Assembly: GCA_902810755.1 (NCBI GenBank)
Contig: CADDYT010000158.1
Location: forward strand, 1-13,955
Direction of reading: 5' to 3'
DNA length: 13,955 bases
Source: Chloroflexota bacterium
GTDB taxonomy: Bacteria > Chloroflexota > Ktedonobacteria > Ktedonobacterales > Ktedonobacteraceae
A program made the translations under genes and the position numbers. Every line of letters starts with the position of its first letter. Position 1 is the stretch's first letter. The notes below the pieces were generated by a model that did not search any database, was not told the DNA's origin, and worked only from the letters and a program-made list of their open reading frames with translations. This document shows, piece by piece, positions 1-6,208 of the stretch.

Positions 1-658
1 GTGACCAGCCGGAGAGATCGTTATAGATATTGGTTTTGTGCAGCATGGCGGCGATCATCTCTTCGTGCCAGGGCCAGGAGGGATGAGCGCCAATGATAGT
101 GAGGCCAGGGAAGTCGGCGGCCAGGGAGTCGAGATAGATGGGGCGCGTATAATCCAGCTTGATGCCCATACCGCCGGGCGTTCCCGCGCCGAGGCCGTTG
201 GTGCCGGTATGGAAGAGGGCCGGGATGCCCAGTTCCTGAATCTTTTCCATCAGGGGATAGAACTGCGGGTCGTTGGGGTAAAATGCCTGCACGCCGGGGT
301 GGAATTTTGCTCCGGCCAGCCCCAGGTCTTTGACGGCGCGTTCCATCTCTTTGACCGCCCACTTCCCCTTGTGTGGGTCGACGCTGGCAAAGCCGATAAA
401 CTGCTGCGGATAGCGTTCCACGATGGCGGCGATGTAGTCGTTGCCCAGAGGCGGCAGGCCCGTCGCGGTCTCCGCGTCCCAGGCGAGCAGAACGCCGATC
501 ATATCTACCGCAGCATAATCGGCGGCCAGTTGCTCAATATCTTTCAGCTTGACCTCAGTGCGAAAATAGCGTTCGGCGGCCTTTGCATAAGGGCCAAGCG
601 TGACCTGCATAAATTCAGTCGTTGGCAGATGGACATGGAAATCAATTGCTCGCGGCAT
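1..658 (-). CDS. Amidohydrolase-2 family metal-dependent hydrolase (C-terminus outside window)
   Basis: The 219 complete codons visible run off the left edge, so the C-terminal part is missing. The protein opens with MPRAIDFHVHLP, whose H8-x-H10 pair is the metal-binding motif at the end of strand 1 in TIM-barrel amidohydrolases. Further family-like segments are AKFHPG (about residue 127), FHTGT (about 159) and GAHPSWPW (about 198), each supplying a histidine typical of the PF04909 group, which includes ACMSD-like decarboxylases and 4-oxalomesaconate hydratase-type enzymes. It is probably a soluble cytoplasmic Zn enzyme hydrolysing, hydrating or decarboxylating a small carboxylic substrate; the substrate cannot be read from the sequence. 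The ATG at 658 follows a GGAGGA Shine-Dalgarno at 666-671 and was chosen for that reason. The gene diverges from the coiled-coil gene starting at 787. Family assignment is firm; function is open. Confidence 0.88.
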   Translation of the reverse strand, partial: MPRAIDFHVHLPTTEFMQVTLGPYAKAAERYFRTEVKLKDIEQLAADYAAVDMIGVLLAWDAETATGLPPLGNDYIAAIVERYPQQFIGFASVDPHKGKWAVKEMERAVKDLGLAGAKFHPGVQAFYPNDPQFYPLMEKIQELGIPALFHTGTNGLGAGTPGGMGIKLDYTRPIYLDSLAADFPGLTIIGAHPSWPWHEEMIAAMLHKTNIYNDLSGWS

Positions 659-662
659 CTTT

Positions 663-677
663 CTATCCTCCTGATAG
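663..677 (-). promoter_or_regulatory. Shine-Dalgarno displayed in a small hairpin loop
   Basis: On the transcript of the amidohydrolase the leader reads CTATC-AGGAG-GATAG immediately before the start codon. The two flanking 5-mers are perfectly complementary and the loop is exactly the ribosome-binding AGGAG. Next to it, at 677-688, GCCCA-CA-TGGGC can form a second short stem. Whether the structure exposes or hinders the ribosome-binding site is not predictable by eye. Confidence 0.5.
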
Positions 678-705
678 CCCACATGGGCGAAAATATCAAT
701 AGCCA

Positions 706-735
706 TTGACACAGCCATATAGCAGCTTTTATACT
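706..735 (+). promoter_or_regulatory. Sigma-70-type promoter for the coiled-coil gene
   Basis: TTGACA at 706-711 is a perfect -35 box. TATACT at 730-735 is a near-consensus -10 box with an 18-bp spacer. Transcription would start near 742, about 45 nt before the ATG at 787. This excludes a longer reading of the downstream frame from the TTG at 706, because that codon is itself part of the -35 box. The promoter lies within 50 bp of the divergent amidohydrolase start. Confidence 0.7.
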
Positions 736-786
736 TTGCATGATACAAGAGTTTCAGGGCAGAAAGCAAGAAACAGGATAGAGGCC

Positions 787-1665
787 ATGTCGTTTACCCA
801 GGATGAATTACGTGCCTTCAATAGCATCCTTGAGCAGCGGCTCGCGGCGCATCGGCGTGAGGTGGAGCAGCTACTCGACCTGCGTATCCAGACCCTGTGT
901 CGCGACTTTGAGCAACGTCTCATTTCGATGCAACAGGAGGTCATCCACGTGCTGGCGCAGAAACTTGTCGAGCAGCAGGGCGCGCTTAACGACGCGCTAA
1001 ACCGGCAATCCGGTATGCAGCAGGCTGCCAGCGCGCAGGTACTGGACGGCAAACTTGCGCGTGAACAGGAGCAACAGCAACGAGACCTCACCGGTATGGT
1101 AGAGCAGTCTCTGGCTGAGCGGCTGCTTGCCATCGAACAACTGCTGCATCAACAATTGTCCAATGGAACGCTGATGCCGGTGGAGCAGGCTCCTCGGTTC
1201 GAGGCCATTGAGGTGCAGACCGATCTGCCCTGGGACGATTTGCTGGCAATTTTCGGCAAGGCCCTGGATGAGCGACTTGTCACGCTCAAAGACTCGCTGC
1301 AATCGATGGTACAGGAGACCATGCAGGCTGTACTCAAAGACGGGGAGCAGCACCTCACAGCCCATTTGCGTGCGCTCGCTTCCCATTCCCAACCTTCTGC
1401 TGGGAACCTGACGACCATGCAGGAGGTCTTCACCAGCATTGAGCAGCTTGAGCGCATCATCGAGTCTATGCAGGTTGCGATGACCAACAACCACGCCTTG
1501 CTCGCCAATCGCCTCTTCCACCACCAGCAGTTGCCACTCGAACGCGCCCACCCGGCGCAATCTCATCACGCTCAGCCACAATCTCAACTCCCGTCAACTT
1601 CCGACAAGCGTTCCAATGGTTCTGTCCCGCATATTGTGCCGGTAGAGCAAGACGACAATAATTGA
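787..1665 (+). CDS. Glutamine-rich coiled-coil protein of unknown function
   Basis: I do not recognise this 292-residue protein. It starts MSFTQDELRAFNSILEQR and is almost entirely heptad-like helix to about residue 125. Leu, Ile and Val recur at coiled-coil spacing, and the sequence is rich in Gln and Glu, including a run EQEQQQRD. A short non-helical segment with PWDDLLAIFGKALDERL (about 147-163) follows, then a second predicted helical region to about 245, and finally a low-complexity His/Gln/Pro/Ser tail. No signal peptide, transmembrane segment or catalytic motif is visible, so it is probably a cytoplasmic oligomer or scaffold. The ATG at 787 was chosen because the promoter at 706-735 lies inside the longer frame; the Shine-Dalgarno (GGATAGAGG) is weak. 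It is monocistronic, converging on the permease gene. It could be lineage-specific. Confidence 0.75.
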   Translation: MSFTQDELRAFNSILEQRLAAHRREVEQLLDLRIQTLCRDFEQRLISMQQEVIHVLAQKLVEQQGALNDALNRQSGMQQAASAQVLDGKLAREQEQQQRDLTGMVEQSLAERLLAIEQLLHQQLSNGTLMPVEQAPRFEAIEVQTDLPWDDLLAIFGKALDERLVTLKDSLQSMVQETMQAVLKDGEQHLTAHLRALASHSQPSAGNLTTMQEVFTSIEQLERIIESMQVAMTNNHALLANRLFHHQQLPLERAHPAQSHHAQPQSQLPSTSDKRSNGSVPHIVPVEQDDNN

Positions 1666-1685
1666 AAGGGAGCGCCTTCCGCCAT

Positions 1686-1703
1686 GTCATGAGCGCAGCG
1701 GAG
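1686..1703. repeat. Possible degenerate fragment of the GTCAT repeat
   Basis: GTCATGAGCGCAGCGGAG resembles one arm of the repeat that starts 28 bp further on (GTCAT...GAG...AGCGAAG) with three bases missing after GTCAT. It has no opposing arm. The match is short, and this is a visual alignment only. Confidence 0.35.
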
Positions 1704-1730
1704 GATAACATGCCAGAGGGCGATTCTCAT

Positions 1731-1815
1731 GTCATGCTGAGGGGGAGCGAAGCATCTTCAGTGAATATACCAGATGGATGGCGGCCTCAGATGCTTCGCT
1801 CCCCCTCAGCATGAC
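1731..1815. repeat. 85-bp inverted repeat element, copy 1
   Basis: Two perfectly complementary 27-nt arms (1731-1757 and 1789-1815) flank a 31-nt loop. The outer ends read GTCATGCTGAGG and its complement. The transcript would fold into a very stable hairpin in either direction. It lies between the convergent coiled-coil and permease genes. The arms differ from those of the copy at 5250-5340 at three positions in 27, while the loops are unrelated. No open reading frame or transposase lies inside, so it is a REP/MITE-like non-coding element that may also serve as a bidirectional terminator. Confidence 0.85.
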
Positions 1816-1852
1816 TTAGCAGAACCTTTTACAGCTTTGTTATAGCTGAATG

Positions 1853-3313
1853 CTACTCGCGGTCTGCCACGATTGAACCAACCCTGTCACCCAGCGTAGG
1901 GTCGCGGCGGCTGAGAATAATGGCGTAGATGAGCGCGACGACGATGATGCCCAGGGCGATCCAGGGGAAGTAGTTGAAGGGAACAGGCTGCCCCGGCTGA
2001 ACCAGGCCCCAGAGCGGGAAGCCAATGGCGAGTATGCCCAGGATGGGTAGTATCAGGTGCCGGACTATCGAGAATTGCTCCGGGTGGTGGCGCCTGTAGT
2101 AGACCGGTAGCGCAATATTGGAGACGAAGTAGGTCAGCGCCACCAGAATGGTGCCGAGGGTGGCGATGTCACCGAAGAAGACCACAGGATCGACCGTCCA
2201 GCCGAAGATGTAGACGGTGGCGAGGCCGATAGCGAAGAAGATCAGGAAGCTGACCCAGGGAGTGCGTCGTTGTGAATGCACCCTCGCTATCCAGGAAGGT
2301 AGCAAGCCCTCACGGGCAGCGTTGAAGATCAACCGTGCCTGCGAATTCGAGCCTGCGATCATCGCGCCCAGCGTGGAGGTGAAGCCTGCAATGTAGGCCA
2401 GCGCCCCCAACAGACCGGCAATGCCCTGCGCAGCCGCGACGAAGGGGACGGGCTGCGCACCGTTGAGCGCGGTGACATTGTAATTGAAAGCGACAACGGT
2501 AGCGTACATGAACAGCAGGTAGCTCACTCCCATCAGCAGGATACTGGCGTAGATGGCGCGGGGAACGTTACGTCGCGGGTTGTTCGTCTCCTCAGCCAGT
2601 GAGGCCGAGTTTTCCCAGCCGATGAACATATAGACGGCGATGGGGAAGCCGAGACCCAGCCCTGCCAATCCGCCCGTAATATTGCCCGGATTGAAGGGAG
2701 CGAGGGAGAGCTTCGAGGCGTGCGTTACCAGCACCGCTATCGAGACCAGCAGAAGGACGGCCATTTCCAGGGCGAAGAAAACGCCTGCCCACTGTGTGGA
2801 GAGGTGTATCCCACGTACCATGAGGAAGAAGACAATGACCACGAAGACCAGTGTCAGGATTTGCCAGGGAATGTTGAGGCCGAAGTAGTGTTGCAGAATG
2901 ATCTGTGTCCAGCCTCCGGAAATATCGATGACCGAAGCCATAGCAAGAATGTAGCCGATGCTGACCGCGATGGTGGTGGTCACGGCCATAATCGGTCCGA
3001 AGGTCTTGCCGATAAAGGTGATGAAGGAGCCGGTCGAAGGAATCGAGCGCGAAAACTCGGCCAGCGTGTTGCCAAGCAGGGCGATAGCGATTGCCGCCAC
3101 AATGATGGTGAGCGGCGAAGCGATGCCTGCTGCTACAGCAATGAGGGCGGAACTGAAGAAGAAACTCATAGCGGGAGCGATATTCGCCATTGTCGACGTG
3201 GCTATGTCGAGCAGGTTCAATGCTCCCCGTTGGAGGCGTGGCGCTTCTACAATCGCGGGCGTTTTTCCTTCAGTGAGGGGAAGGGATGAGACACTTTCTT
3301 CGTTTGCATCCAT
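1853..3313 (-). CDS. APC-superfamily amino-acid permease
   Basis: This 486-residue membrane protein has about 12-14 hydrophobic segments, the first at about 45-63 after a 30-residue polar N-terminus. The signature FIGWENSASLAEETNNPRRNVPRAI region (about 230-254, given here in outline) is the hallmark of amino-acid permeases of the APC superfamily. NxxAREGLLP (about 331-339) is another conserved cytoplasmic segment. It most likely imports or exchanges an amino acid or polyamine with cation or substrate antiport; the substrate is not determined. The ATG at 3313 is preceded by GAGAAAGG at 9-nt spacing. It stands alone: the neighbour downstream converges across the inverted repeat, and the upstream neighbour (an SDR) diverges. 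A possible -10 box (TATACT, minus strand 3434-3429) lies upstream without a good -35. Length is normal for the family. Confidence 0.9.
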   Translation of the reverse strand: MDANEESVSSLPLTEGKTPAIVEAPRLQRGALNLLDIATSTMANIAPAMSFFFSSALIAVAAGIASPLTIIVAAIAIALLGNTLAEFSRSIPSTGSFITFIGKTFGPIMAVTTTIAVSIGYILAMASVIDISGGWTQIILQHYFGLNIPWQILTLVFVVIVFFLMVRGIHLSTQWAGVFFALEMAVLLLVSIAVLVTHASKLSLAPFNPGNITGGLAGLGLGFPIAVYMFIGWENSASLAEETNNPRRNVPRAIYASILLMGVSYLLFMYATVVAFNYNVTALNGAQPVPFVAAAQGIAGLLGALAYIAGFTSTLGAMIAGSNSQARLIFNAAREGLLPSWIARVHSQRRTPWVSFLIFFAIGLATVYIFGWTVDPVVFFGDIATLGTILVALTYFVSNIALPVYYRRHHPEQFSIVRHLILPILGILAIGFPLWGLVQPGQPVPFNYFPWIALGIIVVALIYAIILSRRDPTLGDRVGSIVADRE

Positions 3314-3512
3314 CGCTTAATGCCTTTCTCATTCTGGTCATTCCTTTCTGATGGGAGTGAAAAGAATGACTGTTGGACGATGAAACAGAGATTGACTGAC
3401 GGACAATGAGGAACTGCCTGTTACACAAAGTATACTCAAGATAGGGCCAGAATACCAGTGCTTCGTGAAGGTATTTTCCTCTTGCCTGTAGCGACGCGCA
3501 AGGGTTGAGGCG

Positions 3513-3518
3513 TATAAT
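3513..3518 (+). promoter_or_regulatory. Candidate -10 box for the SDR gene
   Basis: A perfect TATAAT lies 82 nt before the ATG at 3600. No good -35 box stands 16-18 bp upstream (the bases there read about AGCGAC), so the promoter may depend on an activator. The assignment rests on the hexamer and its position alone. Confidence 0.4.
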
Positions 3519-3599
3519 CACTGTGGAACACGTAATCTCTGGATGAGATGCTATTTTCGTACAGATGAGTATTATGGACAGAAGGGAGAACACCGCGCT

Positions 3600-4373
3600 A
3601 TGCAAATAGATTTGAAGGGGAAAGTTGCCATCATCACCGGCTCGGATAGCGGGATCGGACGCGCGATAGCGATCAAGATGGCCGCTTCCGGGGCGGCAGT
3701 GGTTGTCAACTACGCGCATAATCAGGCCAAAGCCGAGGAGGTGCGCCAGACGATTGAGCAGCGTGGCGGTACGGCAATCGTCATGCAGGCCGATGTCTCG
3801 CAGTATCAGCAGATCTATGGGCTTGTGCAGCAGGCGGTTGACCATTTTCAGAGGCTTGATATCATGGTCAACAATGCTGGTATGGAGATTCATTCGCCGT
3901 TTGTGGATGTCACTGAGGAGATGTATGACCGCGTGCTGAGCATCGATCTAAAAGGCGCATTTTTTGGCACGCAGGCGGCAGCCCGTGAGATGATTAAACG
4001 CAAGATTCCCGGACGCATCATCAATATCTCATCGGTGCATGAAGAACTGCCCATGCCGCTCAACGTTCCCTACTGCTGCGCCAAAGGTGGCATTCGCATG
4101 CTGACGCGCACAGTCTGCCTGGAACTGGCCCCCTACAACATCACTGTCAACAACATTGCCCCCGGCGCCATTGAAACGCCCATCGATGCCGACGTGCTGG
4201 CCAATCCTGAGAAATTGCATGCATTGCTGGCCGAGATTCCCATGCATCGCCTGGGTCAGCCGGTGGAGGTGGGTGATCTCGCCGTCTATCTTGCGTCGGA
4301 CAGTGCTTCCTACATCACCGGCGCGACCTTCACCATCGATGGCGGCCTCTCGGTCAACAGTGGGGCCTTGTAG
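3600..4373 (+). CDS. SDR oxidoreductase, glucose 1-dehydrogenase-like
   Basis: This 257-residue classical short-chain dehydrogenase has a TGSDSGIG dinucleotide-binding loop (13-20), NNAG (91-94), catalytic Ser144/145, Tyr158 and Lys162 (YCCAK), and a C-terminal TIDGG segment. The stretch around SSVHEELPMPL (144-154) and the PGAIETPI segment (188-195) closely resemble the Bacillus-type glucose 1-dehydrogenases as I remember them. NAD(P)-dependent oxidation of glucose to gluconolactone is therefore the best guess, though SDR substrates are hard to predict. The Asn that usually precedes LxG in the helix 4 region is Asp116 here. The ATG at 3600 fits the SDR N-terminus and follows GAAGGGAG; the 19 upstream in-frame codons look like leader. 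It is monocistronic, with a terminator at 4393-4422. Confidence 0.88.
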   Translation: MQIDLKGKVAIITGSDSGIGRAIAIKMAASGAAVVVNYAHNQAKAEEVRQTIEQRGGTAIVMQADVSQYQQIYGLVQQAVDHFQRLDIMVNNAGMEIHSPFVDVTEEMYDRVLSIDLKGAFFGTQAAAREMIKRKIPGRIINISSVHEELPMPLNVPYCCAKGGIRMLTRTVCLELAPYNITVNNIAPGAIETPIDADVLANPEKLHALLAEIPMHRLGQPVEVGDLAVYLASDSASYITGATFTIDGGLSVNSGAL

Positions 4374-4392
4374 GGGAGTCAGATCAGTATAA

Positions 4393-4422
4393 CTGCCTGT
4401 TCTGTTCAGGCAGGCTTTTCTT
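4393..4422 (+). terminator. Rho-independent terminator after the SDR gene
   Basis: CTGCCTG (4393-4399) pairs perfectly with CAGGCAG (4407-4413) around a 7-nt loop, followed by GCTTTTCTT. It lies 20 nt past the stop codon. Confidence 0.75.
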
Positions 4423-4566
4423 CACCCTCTTCGCACAAATCAGCCGAATTCACTATCAAATGACTGAACCGGATGTTTGTACGGCGATAGAGGGGTGGTT
4501 GCAGGATGAACGTGCGCTAATAAAGGGACTACCGGGGAGGCTATAACAAATTGTCGTTTGATACGT

Positions 4567-4615
4567 TATAATACGATTGATGAATTGTTACGATCTGCTT
4601 TTGTATCGTTCATCA
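4567..4615 (+). promoter_or_regulatory. -10 box and structured leader of the DUF2171 gene
   Basis: TATAAT at 4567-4572 is a perfect -10 hexamer without a good -35 box. The start would be near 4579, giving a leader of about 66 nt. Within the leader TGATGAA (4578-4584) pairs with TTCATCA (4609-4615), and inside that CGAT (4591-4594) pairs with ATCG (4605-4608), leaving a 6-nt bulge on the left side. The motif ATACG recurs at 4561 and 4571, one helical turn apart. The hexamer is clear; the regulatory role is inferred. Confidence 0.4.
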
Positions 4616-4644
4616 GGACTCATTTTGTACGAAGGAGCCTGTGT

Positions 4645-5160
4645 ATGCCGATTGAAGAGAGTACGCCGGTTGTTGAACCGAACGCGCCGGTTGTTCAGCT
4701 TGGTCAGGAAGTGATTGATAGTACCGGGAAGAGACTCGGCAAAGTACGAGCGCGCTTCCCCACCTACTTCCTCGTTGAGCGCGGAGCCATTTTCGTCAAA
4801 GCCTATTATGTGCCGCATAGCGCCATCAAGAGCGTGGACAAGAATATCATTCGTATCTCACTCAGTGAGGCGGATTTGCAGGAGATGGGACTGAACAGCG
4901 TCCCGGATGATCTCTATGTTGAGACGCCAGAGCCTGGGGTGCCGCACTATAGCGGCGTAGCCCTCTTTGCGCGCGGCCCGCTCTCCCCGGCGGAGACCGG
5001 CCATTATAACTACGGTCGTCACTGGCCCGGCATCAACACGGATGCAAGCGGTTCATACTACCCCGATGAAATAGTCCCAAAACCGGAGAAGTTTGTCAGC
5101 GACCGCGTATACACCACTGATCTGCCCATTGAACCCCGCGATACTAACCCTGATCGTTAG
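4645..5160 (+). CDS. DUF2171 (PRC-barrel-like) protein
   Basis: This 171-residue soluble protein has an N-terminal domain (about 19-80) reading LGQEVIDSTGKRLGKV, then FLVERG and YYVPHSAI. That is the pattern of DUF2171, a small beta-barrel related to PRC-barrel domains. The C-terminal half is rich in Pro, Gly and Tyr (VPHYSG, NYGRHWPG, GSYYPDE) and looks disordered. Members of the family are often found near stress-related genes, but no biochemical activity is established to my knowledge. The ATG at 4645 was chosen because GAAGGAG lies 8 nt upstream and because the longer frame from 4558 would begin upstream of the probable transcription start. No partner gene is co-transcribed: a terminator precedes the gene and a hairpin follows it. 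Confidence 0.75.
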   Translation: MPIEESTPVVEPNAPVVQLGQEVIDSTGKRLGKVRARFPTYFLVERGAIFVKAYYVPHSAIKSVDKNIIRISLSEADLQEMGLNSVPDDLYVETPEPGVPHYSGVALFARGPLSPAETGHYNYGRHWPGINTDASGSYYPDEIVPKPEKFVSDRVYTTDLPIEPRDTNPDR

Positions 5161-5193
5161 AGCCTGTTTGCATATTATGAATCGGGAAGAACC

Positions 5194-5226
5194 GGGCCTG
5201 CTGAAGTCTCACCACTCGGCAGGCCC
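5194..5226 (+). terminator. Hairpin after the DUF2171 gene
   Basis: GGGCCTGCTGA (5194-5204) pairs with TCGGCAGGCCC (5216-5226), 11 pairs including one G-T wobble, around an 11-nt loop. It begins 33 nt after the stop codon. Only TTAT follows, so it is not a classical T-tract terminator, but its position supports a role in 3'-end formation. Confidence 0.5.
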
Positions 5227-5249
5227 TTATGCAATAAAAAGAGGCAGCT

Positions 5250-5340
5250 CTCTGTCATTCTGAGCGGGAGCGAAACATCTAGATGACCCTTCGGTCAGTA
5301 TGGTTGCCTGGATGCTTCGCTCCCGCTCAGAATGACAGAG
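5250..5340. repeat. Inverted repeat element, copy 2, probable terminator for the minus-strand operon
   Basis: Arms 5250-5280 and 5310-5340 match at 29 of 31 positions around a 29-nt loop. The core (5254-5336, 83 bp) has the same GTCAT...ATGAC ends and AGCGAARCATC interior as copy 1 at 1731-1815. The loop carries its own small stem, TGACC-CTTC-GGTCA (5284-5297). On the minus strand the element is followed, 9 nt past the arm, by CTTTTTATT (T-run complementary to 5236-5240), so for the operon ending at 5351 it would work as an intrinsic terminator. It again sits between convergent genes. Confidence 0.85.
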
Positions 5341-5350
5341 AAGGGGTTAT

Positions 5351-6202
5351 CTACTCATAAGTGTAGAAGCCTTTCCCGCTTTTCCTGCCGTACATGCCAG
5401 ATTGCACCATGCGACGTAACAGGGGTGGGGGCGCGTAGAGCGGGTCTTTGTACTCTTCATAGATAGCCTCTGCCGCCCAGAGCGTGGTATCAAGCCCGAC
5501 GTAGTCCAGCAGAGTGAACGGCCCCATCGGATAGCCGCAGCCAAGTTTCATCGCGGTATCGATGTCGTCCCGGCTGGCCTGACCGTTTTCCAGCATGCGG
5601 ATGGCGGCCAGCAGGTAGGGGATCAGCAGGAAATTGACGATGAACCCGGCGGTATCCTTTGCCAGCACCGGCGTTTTGCCGAGCGAGATCGCGAATTGTT
5701 TGACCGTCTCAATCGTCTCCGCTGAGGTGGAGATGGTTTGCACAACCTCGACCAGCTTCATGACCGGGGCGGGATTGAAGAAGTGCAGGCCCAGCACCTT
5801 ATCAGGCCGTTTTGTTACCGCGCCCATCTGTGTCACATTCAATGAAGATGTGTTGGTGGCGATGATGGCCTCCGATTTGAGGATGCGATCCAGCATGGGG
5901 AAAAGGCGCAGCTTCTCTGCCATATTCTCGATGACGGCCTCGATGACCAGGTCGCAGTCGGCGAAATCTTCCAGGTTCAGCGTACCGTGCAGGCGAGCGC
6001 GGTTCTCGTCCACCTGCCCCTGCGTTAGCTTACCCTTGCTTGCCATCATATCCCACGCGCCATAAATCCGCGCCAGCCCCTTATCGAGCAATTGCTGGTT
6101 GACTTCGCTGACCACTGTTTCATAGCCGGACTGCGCGCACGTTTGCGCGATGCCGCCGCCCATCAGGCCGCAGCCAACGACGCCCACTTTTCTTATAGCC
6201 AT
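5351..6202 (-). CDS. hbd: 3-hydroxybutyryl-CoA dehydrogenase
   Basis: This 283-residue, full-length single-function enzyme interconverts 3-hydroxyacyl-CoA (typically 3-hydroxybutyryl-CoA) and acetoacetyl-CoA with NAD(P). It begins with a Rossmann fold VGVVGCGLMGGGIAQ (GxGxxG at 10-15). NTSS (117-120), the catalytic His140 in GLHFFNPAP and Glu152 follow. The C-terminal helical domain has AGFIVN (185-190) and the GCGYPMGPFTLLD segment (221-233). The position after VN, often Arg, is Phe191, which I have seen as a common variant. It acts in the cytoplasm in beta-oxidation, butyrate or polyhydroxybutyrate metabolism. Its start is 6 bp past the stop of the alpha/beta hydrolase gene, with the GAGGAGGA Shine-Dalgarno inside that gene's end, so translational coupling is likely. 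It is the last gene of a four-gene operon. Confidence 0.93.
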   Translation of the reverse strand: MAIRKVGVVGCGLMGGGIAQTCAQSGYETVVSEVNQQLLDKGLARIYGAWDMMASKGKLTQGQVDENRARLHGTLNLEDFADCDLVIEAVIENMAEKLRLFPMLDRILKSEAIIATNTSSLNVTQMGAVTKRPDKVLGLHFFNPAPVMKLVEVVQTISTSAETIETVKQFAISLGKTPVLAKDTAGFIVNFLLIPYLLAAIRMLENGQASRDDIDTAMKLGCGYPMGPFTLLDYVGLDTTLWAAEAIYEEYKDPLYAPPPLLRRMVQSGMYGRKSGKGFYTYE

Positions 6203-6208
6203 AGACTT

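Noticed and set aside
38..709. Open plus-strand frame of 223 codons opposite the amidohydrolase
   Set aside because: The minus strand encodes a clear amidohydrolase with HxH and GAHPSWPW motifs; the plus frame shows no family features.
706..786. 27-codon N-terminal extension of the coiled-coil protein from a TTG
   Set aside because: The TTG is part of the -35 box TTGACA, and the -10 box lies inside the extension.
997..1587. Minus-strand frame of 196 codons inside the coiled-coil gene
   Set aside because: It is a mirror of the leucine/glutamine-rich coding strand, with no ribosome site or recognisable motif.
2720..3289. Plus-strand frame of 189 codons inside the permease gene
   Set aside because: The hydrophobic minus-strand protein has the APC signature; the plus frame is highly polar shadow sequence.
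3337..3370. GTCATTC...GAATGAC as another copy of the repeat family
   Set aside because: Only about ten base pairs with a bulge, and no GAG...AGCGAAG core; treated as a chance or leader hairpin.
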